Assembly (NCBI GenBank): GCA_001584585.1
Contig: LSYV01000015.1
Coordinates: forward strand, 1,318,123 to 1,382,122
Origin: Gonium pectorale
Taxonomy: Eukaryota > Chlorophyta > Chlorophyceae > Chlamydomonadales > Volvocaceae
Reading direction: 5' to 3'
DNA: 64,000 nucleotides
This document shows positions 10,501 through 20,474 of this stretch, one piece after another. The notes beneath the pieces were generated by a model. The model was not told the origin of the DNA. It worked only from the letters and a program-made list of their open reading frames with translations, and ran no database searches. Each line of letters begins with the position of its first letter. The first letter of the stretch is position 1. Made by a program: the position numbers and the translations under genes.

Positions 10501-13224
10501 CACCCGACTGTCGTACACCTTGCCCTTGGCCCAGTTGATTCGCCATCCACTGAAATCCGGCCCTGTTTATAGTGCATGTGGGCACACGCAGCGGGCACAT
10601 TGCAGCAGGAAGGCGACGGGAAGCAGCAGAGCGTTATGGCAGCGGGATCGACCCCAGGGCGTCGGGGGACGGTAAACAGCAGGGTGGCTGGCTGGCTGGC
10701 TGCATCGTCTGCACGGTGCTCAGGGCTGCGGTCTACCTCCCATCTCCTGCTTCAGCGCGCAGATGTTTGTTTTACCGCCGTTTTCCCATCAGCCCTGCGG
10801 TCCTTATCCATGCGGATACCAACAAGACCAGCCCTCTTCCTCACCCTTCGTGTGCGCCGTGTTGTTCAGCTTGGCCACGTGCTGCCACTTGAGCCCCGCC
10901 ACGCCCGCTTGGCTGTCGTGGATGGCCAGCTCCAGGAGGAGGTGTTGGTGGTCGAACGGATAGGCGCGGTAGTCCAGCGGCGCGTACCTGTTGGTGTCAA
11001 GATGCAAAGGGGTGGCGGATATAGTGCACAGGCAGGGCAGGAATCAGACCGGCCATGGACAGCGCCTTCGGCTAGGATTTCCCTTTATAATCCCGGTCCA
11101 CAGCTCAGCGAAAGCAATTGAGGGCCCAAGGCCCCAAGTACAGCAATACTGCAGGCCGGCGGCAAATGGCGTTCGTCCCAAGCGCTCACCAAGTGCCCAC
11201 CAGCCGCGTAGACCAGGTGACGGTGCCGCTGGTCGAGTTGGCGTTGATGCGCCAGCGGGGCAGCTGGTCCTGCAAGATGCGTTCGTTGGATGGGCCACCA
11301 CTGCAATGGGCATCCGTATGTACATTGCTCGTCCACCCGGACGGGGGCTGCGCGTGGATGTGTTTGTTTTGGCTCCGTGTCCGCAACGATGCGTAGCAGC
11401 TATGTGCTCCGTGTCAGATGCGAGGGCGCCGCTTGCGCATTGCCAGCCCCGCGTTACAGCGGGTACCATGGTACACACTCTGCCGCCTCGTCGTCCCCCG
11501 GAGACCAGCCTACCCAGCCTGCCCGCCAACATCCCCTCCGGCCAGCCCTGGCAACTTTGCTTCAGAGTCCCTCGGAGTGCAGCCTACCCTGCCAGCCCGC
11601 CGCCCCCTCCCCCGGGTTGCCAGGACCTCCCTGCTCGCCCGCCTGGTACGGTTGTGCCCCGCCGTGGCTCGGAAATTATTGCATCGGCCCGGGTCTCGCT
11701 GCCCACTCTGCCACTCGCTGATCCACCGGCCACGGCTCGTCGTCTGTGTGTCACCTGCTTGCCTGCCTCTGTGTGCACCTTGCATGCTTTTGTTTCTTGT
11801 TGTCCCTGTGACCCTGCAGGCGGTGGGGATCTGCCCTCCAGACCGCCGCCTGCACTTTTTGGGCCCTTGTCCCGGGGCTGTTCTCTTTCCCCACCTCTTT
11901 CTTCTCCCCGCCGTTGCCTGTAGGACCCCCTGCCGTGCCCTCTCCCCCGTGGGGTCCTGCCATCTCCACCGAGCAGCCTGCTCCTCCAACAGTCACAACC
12001 GGTCCGTCGGCGCTCGCCTACCGGGCTGGGAGCGCTTTGGTCTGCTTCTGCATGCCGCCATGTCAACATGGCCGTGACCTCTGCCTGCCACACGCCTCCT
12101 GGTTCGTATTTTCTTTCATCATTTACAGCCGAGTGGGCGGGCTGGGCGCACGATGGTCTAGTAACTGCTGAGCGCCGTCAGACCGGTGACCGCGACGACA
12201 ACAACACCGCAGCTCGACCTTGGCAACTAGCGGTCCACCAGGTGAAGTTCGGCAAACCGGGTAATCTGGTAAGCCGGTCTTTGGGGGGACGGGACGAACG
12301 TCACATGTCTTGCTCTGTACCCGCCCGCCCTCTTGGAAACGTCACGCCTTCGGGCGTGTATGGCCGTAGAGGCGGGCTCCCTCTTTATGTGCAGGTTTCT
12401 CTTTTTCACAAACGGGCCGACCGAGTATCCCCCGCAGCTCAACCAGCACGCATTCTCCCACCATTGACGCACTCACACGGAGGCCTCTGCGCACCTACCC
12501 TTCCATCAGTCATTCTCTCCACGCACCGTTCACAGCCTCCGCGTCCCAACCTCGCGCCCTCACCTCATCGTACGCCACCAGGTTGGGCAGCTCGATGTGG
12601 GGCACCCAGATGCCGTCGCAGCAGCCCATAGACAGTAGGCCGCCGCTGTCGCAGAGCCGACTGCAGCTGCCGCCCGGCTGCATGGCGGCTGTGGTTGAGG
12701 TCTCCACGACGCGGCCGGCATTGGCGTCGCGCCAGGCGAACACCGCCCACCAGATTGCCTACATTGCAGCGCAGAACGCAGCCTCCCGGCTTTAGCCGCT
12801 CGCAACATAGGTGTGGGTAGCACGTAATCTTCTTGGGTTGCGTAGCTACATAGGCGCTGGTAGCTTCCATCGTCGGCGACACCGTGGACGGCAGGTGTGG
12901 GCGCAACATCTGCACCCACCCACCCACCCCGTAACCGTTCGCCATCTCGTCGAGGTGTATCATGCGCTCGAGCAGAACCGTCGTGTTGATATCTATCTTG
13001 CTAGCTGGCGCCGTGCCGTCGGACGCCGGAGGGCCGCTGGGGTGCGCAGGGCCCGCATTCGAGGGAAGCGGTCCGTCGGACCCGAGCAGCGGGTAGGGCC
13101 GCTGGCCTCCCGTGAGGAATGGGCCGATGACCGTCAACAGCAGGGCCAGCAGGCAGCAGGTGGGGGCGTGGGCTGCACGCAGCCACTTGCGGACTTGCGA
13201 GTGGAGAGCTGTCGATCGTAACAT
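7533..13224 (-). CDS. Cys-less pentameric ligand-gated ion channel, copy 1
   Basis: Subunit of a Cys-loop-superfamily (nicotinic receptor-like) channel, 752 residues. Exons in transcript order: 13224-12928, 12758-12564, 11269-11190, 10987-10845, 10562-10469, 10280-10094, 9711-9508, 9293-9160, 8754-8514, 8216-7533; all phases agree. A signal peptide is followed by a ligand-binding domain with WVPHIELPN (loop A-like) and YPFDHQH in the Cys-loop position. The two loop cysteines are absent, as in bacterial Pro-loop channels. M1 and M2 are in exon 7 (residues about 339-388), with GDRM before M2, aligning with the cation-channel GEK motif; Leu falls at 9'. M3 is in exon 8. A Ser/Pro/Ala-rich intracellular loop of about 290 residues precedes M4 and the tail KIGDHKLMLG. 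Residues NST in exon 3 form a glycosylation sequon. The agonist cannot be inferred. The tandem paralog starts upstream at 19153. Confidence 0.93.
11270..12563 (-). other. Long intron 2 of channel copy 1
   Basis: This 1294-base intron is the longest in copy 1; the matching intron of copy 2 is only 106 bases (18461-18566). It contains long pyrimidine-rich open frames on both strands, but none has a recognisable domain or conserved composition. I see no terminal repeats or transposon gene in it. Confidence 0.6.
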
Positions 13225-14646
13225 GTGCGTCAGTGGAAGTGACGTTCAAAGTCCACCTAGAAACGGCTAGCGCATCAAGCACACAGAAAGTCCCGCACGG
13301 CGAGTTGGAATTCTGGTGAGGAGAAGCCCGCATTCGCGGTCGTACGCATCGACGCCGAGGCTACGACCTTGGACACGATTCGACAAACTCACAAGGCTGG
13401 AAGCTTTCGGGCGCGCTCATAGTTGCAGTGGTGGAGGAGGAGAGTGCGTGGCTAACCCGCCAAGGGCACGGAAGATTGACCCGCGGGTCACTTTCCTCAT
13501 GTCATGCGTTCAGGCCACCCTTTTTCATGCCTTGGTGTTGTTATGGTGAAAATGGTATCATACTAGTCAACTGTTGGCTACGGATACCGTTCTGTTTCCA
13601 GTTGAAGGAAGTTGTTCGGTACAGCCCCAACATGATTGTGCCTGTGAACCGAAGGTAAACGGAAAGACAGAGCCTGGGATCGCAGCTGGACTTACATAAT
13701 AGCGACATGCAGCCCTGATGATGAGCCCTTGATGAGACGGGCGCGCGGGCTGCATAGTGCAAACATCCACACATGCGGCTCACAACGGGCGAACCCACGT
13801 GGCCACGTACATGTACATCCGCAAGCAACGCACATCCTCATGCCCATATATCCAAGTGTCGATTCACAGCAACGGGTCAACCCTGGATCTGTACTTACTG
13901 CAAAAGAGGTGGCAGACCTACGTGTACCAACGGAAAAAAGCGTAATGGCATACAACCACTCCGATACAGGCTATTCTCATGAACACAACACCGATACTGC
14001 TCTTTGTGGCCAAAGTACGCAGCGGAAGCCATGACCTCCGTGTACACGTGCTCTCCAACCTGTCACGCTGGTTATGTGGCCGTTACCAGCGTACCGCCTT
14101 GCAAAATTATTTAATTTGGGCCTACACACATGCTCCACGAAATATAGACGTGACAGCACCGCTTGAGACCCGAAGATGCCAGACGAGGGTTGCTATCTGC
14201 GTCATATCAATTAGTCACCGTGCGCCGGCGAATAACTTCGAGCAAGGCATGCAAGTAAGCCTGAACAAAAGGGATGACGCATCGCACTTGCAGCGTGGTA
14301 ACGACCAACGACCTGTCCGTGCATAAACGCTCCGACCGTACAACCGCACAACTCGGCAACCCTACAAAGCTGCTCGCCATAGGCGACCGCGCGACAACCG
14401 CGTCCAAACCCGTTGAACTACCCCACTCGCTCTGTGCGCCTTATGCATTACCCACAACTCAAGGACAAGCAGCGCCCCAGCCACCGGCCGCTACGACGTC
14501 TCGAACACCACATCGGGACTCCCATCTGCTCGCAATGGCTGGCGCACACGCCGGGCACCTCGCCGCCTCCCCGCCCCAGACCCCACGCACAGCGTGCCAC
14601 AGCGCCCCACACACGACGTCCCCACATATACCGCCATGGAACGCGG
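13225..14646. other. Spacer between the tandem channel genes
   Basis: Holds the 3' UTR of channel copy 2 and the promoter/5' UTR of copy 1, both on the minus strand. No gene-like open frame is supported. The only minus-strand TGTAA that I see is at 13692-13696, which leaves about 470 bases for the copy 1 promoter. Confidence 0.55.
13692..13696 (-). terminator. Candidate TGTAA polyadenylation signal for channel copy 2
   Basis: TTACA on plus, about 950 bases past the copy 2 stop at 14647. It is the only match that I see in the spacer. Motif-only evidence. Confidence 0.35.
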
Positions 14647-17600
14647 CTACATGTTCCCCGGCCGGTCGCCAAGCATCAACTTGTGGTCCCCCACCTTGAC
14701 CTGCACGTACAGCAGGATGGAGATGCTCAGCACATACAGCGCCACGCACACGACGCAGCTCCACTTGTCGATGCGCGCAGCCACGTAGCGCGCAAAGCGT
14801 GGGTCCTCCCCGCACTGGCGGTATATCGCGCCCGGCTTGGCCGCCACCGCCGCCAGCCACGCGGCCGCGGCCGCGAAAAAGGCGCGCAACGAGGGCCCGA
14901 AGCCCAGTGCGCAGCAGCGGCGGTACACGCCCCTGGTGCCCGACACAAAGGTGGCGACGGTCGAGGCACGGCTGTGGTTGCTGCCGATGGAGCGGCCATC
15001 CTGGTCGTCATGGGGGCTGTACGCCACGGCGGCGTCTCCCACGGCCCACGACACGTGGGTGCGGCCCGAGGCGAACTGCCGGCTGGGGCCCGCAGGCGGC
15101 TGCGGTGGCACCGCAGGGCCGTCGGCACCGCCACCGCCGCTGCCGTCCCCGCCAGCGGGCGGGCCGTCGCCGCCAGCTGATGGGCCGTCGCCCGGGGGAT
15201 GGTGGGGCTCGGGATGTGAGGCGACGCCGCCGTCGACGCTGCTGGCCGCATCGTCGTAGACGCTGCCGCCGACAGTGCTGTTGGCGATGAGGGCGTGGCG
15301 CGAGACGGCAGCGGTGGTGCCGCCACTGCCGCCGGGGACGTCCGTGTGGCTGCGAATGGTGCCATTGTGGGAGTGTACACGCGGCAGGTGGGTGGGAGCA
15401 GCCAGGCCGCCAGCCGGCGCCGGGTCGACCACGATGGTGACATGCTGCGCGGGGGAGCGCGGGGGGGGGGGGGGACGGGGGGTACGAGAGGGCGGGAAGG
15501 GAGCGGGCATCCGATGAGCTGCACTTCAGGTGGGGATCTCCCGGAGATGGAGCGGTGGGCGCTCCTGGGTTCGCTTTACGTTGGAATGCAGGCGAGCAAG
15601 CCGGGTGGCGGTGATCATCGTCACGTGCCCTTCTCTACTAGCTGCCACCAGCTACACATTCACATGTACTCCAGGACACGCGCTGCACCCTCTTCAGCGT
15701 GCGCCTTTCCTGCACGCACGTACCTGCTGCTGCTGGTGTTGTTGGTGGTGGCCACCGGGGGCCGCCGCGGTGCCTCGCTTCAGGGCGGTGGTGGGGCGAG
15801 GGCCGCCGCGCACCACGGAATTGGGCGTCTTGCTGCCGGCCCGGCCACCGCTGGGGCGGGACGCGGTCTTGGGCGAGAGCTCCCGGTGCAGGTAGCGCTC
15901 GAACGCAGCCCTGGAAGCAGAAACGATTCAAGCCGTGCATGTGCCGTGCATGCAGTACATACGGGTCCCTTCTACGTGCCATGACACCCGCCCGCACCGC
16001 GCTTGTCACGCACTGCCGCCAACGAGCGTAGTGCTGGGGCGCATGCTTTGTCGCACCTGAGGCTCTTCCTGGGCGGCTACGGTATCTGATTGCACGGGAG
16101 AGCCCAGGTCAGCTCCTTTCGGCGGTCCACACCCGGCGTCCTCACGAGTCGCCTCCCGTTGAAACTACCGATGCTGAGCCTCTCGCCCTGCACCCCACAC
16201 GCACCGCCCCTCTCGCTGAAAGCCCCTAGGCTGTGAGAACCGCAGGAGTGCTGGTCAGAGGGTCAGCGGGCGGTAAATCATAACGTCAAACCCAGCATCG
16301 GGCACTCACTTGGTCAGTAGCGGCCCGTACTTGGAAAACGCGTTCCGCTTGATGGCGACCGCGTCCGCCACGGTGGCGATGCGGTTCACCACCAGGCTCT
16401 CCACGCAGGCCAGCGCGATGAGGATGTAGGACACCAGCACCACCTGTGTCGGACCGAGCAGTACAAGGAGGGCGGAGGCACGTGCGTGACACGTGTCGCA
16501 CAGCGCACAGTGCGCACAGGCGGGATGCAGAGCGGAAGCTCGGGCGGGCCCTTGGGTGCATGTGCGTGTGCTGCTGCCGTACAGGCCGCCAGCTGGTGAA
16601 ACAAAAGATGAAGGAGCACGGGATCTGGCCCGAATGCCATCGGCCCATCGCTCCTTGCCTCACCATCTGCAGCGCGTTGAGATAGTTTGCCGGCGGGAAG
16701 TCGAACACGAACTGCATGGCCGTCAGCGACAGCAGCATGGTCAGCACCACGCTCATGCGGTCGCCCAGAGCGTCTTGCGGCATGAAGAAGACCACAAAGG
16801 CGACCAGCGTGATGAGCAGGATGGGCACCAGGTTGGTCAGCACGTAGTACGACGCCACGCGCTTGATCTGCAGACAGGTACGGCAGGGCGTCGGCGGGCA
16901 CGGGCCAGGGCAGCTTTCCGTCATTTAGAGGCCAGGAGTGCGAGGATGGACACACCGTTAGGAAGAGGTGGATAGGGGCATGGAGCGAGGCTCCGATGGG
17001 CTCGCTAGAGAGGTGCCCGGTCAAACGCGTTGCGCTTGGCGAACACCATCATTCACAAACAAGCAATTCTTCGTGGCCTCCGAGCCGCCTCACCATTACA
17101 TCTGCAACCAGCACGACCGGGCCGTACAGCGCCCGGGCTTCGTCGTACATCCGGGTGTAGGAGCCACAGTCGTCCGGCTCGGTGGTACCGCTGTCGCGGT
17201 TGTCCGGGAAGTGGCGGCTCTTCATAGTGATGGACTCGTACAGGGCCGGTGGGATGTCGTTGGCGCTTCGTGCCGCGTCATCCGAAGCCGGGTTGTACCT
17301 GCGAGCAAGGGAAGGCACGAAACGGTGCCAAGTGCTTTGCTTGTAGGCGGCTGCCAGTCTCAAGCTCAAGACGGCTTCAGCAGCGAAGCGCGCACCCATG
17401 ATGGAACGCGAGCGTGCGGGACACGCGTCGCCAGGCTAAGATCGACACCACTCTATCGTACTATGATTGCAGTGTTTCCTTTGTACCATGATTGGCAGTG
17501 CGCGGCACCCCACCCTGGGTTCGTGCGCATACACCTGCCACAGAACCGCCCCACGCCAGGCGCAGTTTCCGCACCGCCTTGTCGTACCGAGGTGCCGTGA

Positions 17601-19153
17601 TGTTGTACGCGAGGAGGCACTTGCGACTGTCGTAGATCTTGCCCTTCCCCCACACCATTCGCCATCCCGATACATCGGGTCCTGGGTTGCAAGGTTACGG
17701 TCGCGGGCACGACGCGAGGAGGTCAAGGGCAAGATGGCAGATGGTTAAAGGGGCACGCAAGCTGGCCGGCACTTGCCCGGCCGCGCGCGTCGACGGTAAC
17801 CTAGCTTCACCTACCCTCCCACAACTCCTGCGACCCATCCACGCTCCTCCCCCTCCAACAGCCAGCTACAGACCAGCAGTAGTACCCCTCCCTTCCCTTC
17901 TGAACCCCGGGTGCGCGTGCATGTGCCCCCGCATAAAACCTACCGGTGGCTTCTTCCTACAAGTTCCTGCAAGGCTGGCCCTATTGCTTACCCTTCGTGT
18001 GCGCAGTGTTGTTCAGCTTTGCAACATGCTCCCACTTCAGTGCAGCAAACCCCGCCTGGCTGTCGTGGATGGCCACCTCCAGGAGCACGTGCTGGTGGTC
18101 GAATGGGTAGGCGCGGTAGTCCAGCGGCGCGTACCTGGGACCGACGGGCAGGAGCAACAGTTAAGTAACTTGCGCCGGAGCGGATCTTAATTGCCGCTAC
18201 AGTTGAGCCACATCTCCACGCACAAATGCATTCAACGCCATGATGAACTCGGCATGGTTTGAATCCACCCTCAATGGCAGGCACTTACTGGGTCCGAGCT
18301 AAAAGGCCAAAGGTCACAAGTCCGTCAAAATGGCCTGGGGGTATGCGCCATGGGTGATGCCAAGCCTTCCGGGCGCTCACCAGTTGCCCACCAGCCGCGT
18401 GGACCAGGTGACGGTGCCGCTGGTGGAGTTGGCGTTGATGCGCCAGCGGGGCTGCTGGTCCTGTACGTGAAACCTCCCGCATTGTCGAACACGACACGAG
18501 AACGCCACTGTGTTGGTGTACCCTGAGTGTCGGGGAACTGTACAGTGCGCCGAAGCTTTGCCGTACCTCTTGATACCCAATGAAGTTCATGACTTCGATG
18601 TGCGGCAGCCACATCCCGTCACAGCAGCCCATAGACGCCAGTCCGCCGCTGTCGCACGGCCGGGTGCAGTTCCCGCTCCGCATGAAGGCGGCGGTGGAGG
18701 ACGCCACGGCCGCCCCGGCGTTGGCGTCCGGCCATGTCAGGATAACCCACCATATGGCCTGCAGATGCATACAGCACGTCTTGAGCAGCGTTTGCAACAC
18801 AGCCACTAGCATTCTGCCTAGGCGGCAAGCTATGCAAGGAGCCCCGACAGGGGCCGAGCCGACCCGTGGGTCGCCATACGCTGTCTGGGGCACGCACGTA
18901 CCCCGTAGCCGTTAGCCTGCTCGTCGAGGTGGACAACACGCTCGAGGAGGACAGTCGTTTGAATGTCAAACGGCTGGGTTGTTCCCGTCGAGGGGTCGAC
19001 GGGTAGCGGCCCGTCGGCGCCGAGCAGAGGGTACACACGCTGGGCCGATGCGGCGGGCGCTGCGAACACGAGCAGCAGCCAAGCCGCGGCCTGGCCCCAG
19101 ATGGCCATTCGGTTGCCTCTCGCCTGACGCGGCGTCTGCCGCCAACGGGCCAT
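14647..19153 (-). CDS. Cys-less pentameric ligand-gated ion channel, copy 2
   Basis: Tandem paralog of copy 1, 762 residues. Exons: 19153-18902, 18758-18567, 18460-18381, 18134-17992, 17681-17588, 17298-17094, 16867-16664, 16443-16310, 15910-15724, 15444-14647. All nine introns match copy 1 in position and phase. The signal peptide ends near ASAQRVYPLL; an internal Met at 19108 is an alternative start. The binding domain has WLPHIEVMN and YPFDHQHVLLEV, again without Cys-loop cysteines. M1-M2 carry GDRMSVVLTMLLSLTAMQFV, predicting cation selectivity. The M3-M4 loop is His/Gln-, Gly- and Pro-rich and unlike that of copy 1; M4 is followed by KVGDHKLMLG. Conserved cysteines include CTRPCDSGG, GCCDG, DSRKC and DDCGS. 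The ligand-binding core and pore are close to copy 1, so the two could co-assemble, which is inference. Confidence 0.93.
15461..15474. repeat. Run of 14 G (C on the coding strand) at a splice acceptor
   Basis: On the minus strand this is a C14 tract 14-27 bases upstream of the last-exon acceptor of channel copy 2 (AG at 15445-15446). It serves as that acceptor's pyrimidine tract. Homopolymers of this size slip in replication and in sequencing. Confidence 0.7.
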
Positions 19154-20474
19154 GGCCCAAATCGGGTGGCCGTGGCTCGGAGCTGGGCCACAGAGCAACG
19201 CCTGGCGCGAGTGACTTGAATACCGGTAGGTACGCACCGTTTCCGCGGAGCGCCTCACATTGGCTGGAGCTACAACTGTGGCGAGTGAGGGGCGAAGGAG
19301 CCTTCGCCTAGCGAGCCCTCAGCGAACACAAGCTGACTGCACACTGGCGGTGCGGAGTCCAAGGTGTCTGAGGCTTGGATCCTTGGCCTGCTGCCTTTAA
19401 CATGCGATAGGCAAGCCGAAAGCGTTAACGCCGAAGCAACGCAGGGCGCCCCAGACAGAATGCGACGGTTCCAGGCCCTGAAGGCTCCTCGCACTTTCGA
19501 CGGACGCGGCACCTCAAAACCTTTCGCGTCCAGCGCAGCAAAGCGCGTGTCACCACATACGCCCGATTTGGTTTGACATTAGCGTGGCAACTCGGATGCA
19601 TCAACACGCATGTGCAAAAAATGCAGCAAGCTGTAGCCTGCAGTGTCCTTGCCGCTCCTGCAGCTTCTGCCACGCAGGACCCTCCGCCGCTCTGAATCCT
19701 GAACCGTAGCTCCTGCTGGAGCGCGGCGACGTGCGAAACCTCGGTCAATTGACACCCCTAGCGCCCCTACATGAGGCCAGGTCCCTGCAGAGGCAGGACG
19801 CTTGGGCTGGCAGGGCAGTGCCACATTCAAGACCCGCAACCCTAACTGTGGCCGAGCGCACACCTGCGGCTCTGCGACAGGCAGAGCCGCAGCCGCTGCC
19901 ACGACGAAATCGTCATATGCTTGGCAGATACGGTGATAAACGGGCACAACCTGCATGACGCGTCGAACCCATGTGGACTAGGTGCTGTCCCGCCGCGCAC
20001 ACATTTGGCGAATCATCCCATATTCCTGGCACACTCGCCGTCTGCTACGCAGGTTCCCCCGTTGACGTGCCCCATACCAGCCCCACCATGCCTCTGTGCG
20101 CCAGGCATCAACCGTTGGCAACAAAAGGCTGGTAGCCGGGACAGGATTGGCAGCCCGCGGGTGACGTCACAAAGAGCACGGCGTTACCGAAAAATACCGC
20201 GCTGCAGCCGCTGCTGCATGCCTCACCACGTTCCCGCTCCAAGCATTCCTTGGCCATGGGCAGGTAGCAGCTGGCGGAGCCAGGGGCGGCAGCCAAGACT
20301 GTCCCCGCGCCTCTCCATTTCATGGAAGGCAAACGGTCAAAGTACGGAGCTGCAAACGGAAAATCACTGACGGCAGCACACCCGCGCCAAACGTTGGCGC
20401 ACTGCGGACGAAAACAGCAACAGCACGTCGCATCGCCCTCCGCTGAGCCCCAGTCGCCCCAGACCCGCCCGCGC
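19154..20474. other. Promoter-side spacer of channel copy 2
   Basis: About 1.3 kb between the stop of the alpha-solenoid gene and the start of channel copy 2, both on the minus strand. It should hold the former's 3' UTR and the latter's promoter. I found no minus-strand TGTAA, no tRNA and no convincing open frame. Confidence 0.5.

Noticed and set aside
10991..12077. Pro-rich open frames within intron 2 of channel copy 1 as a nested gene
   Set aside because: Composition follows pyrimidine-rich intron sequence; no domain, no splice structure and no equivalent in copy 2.
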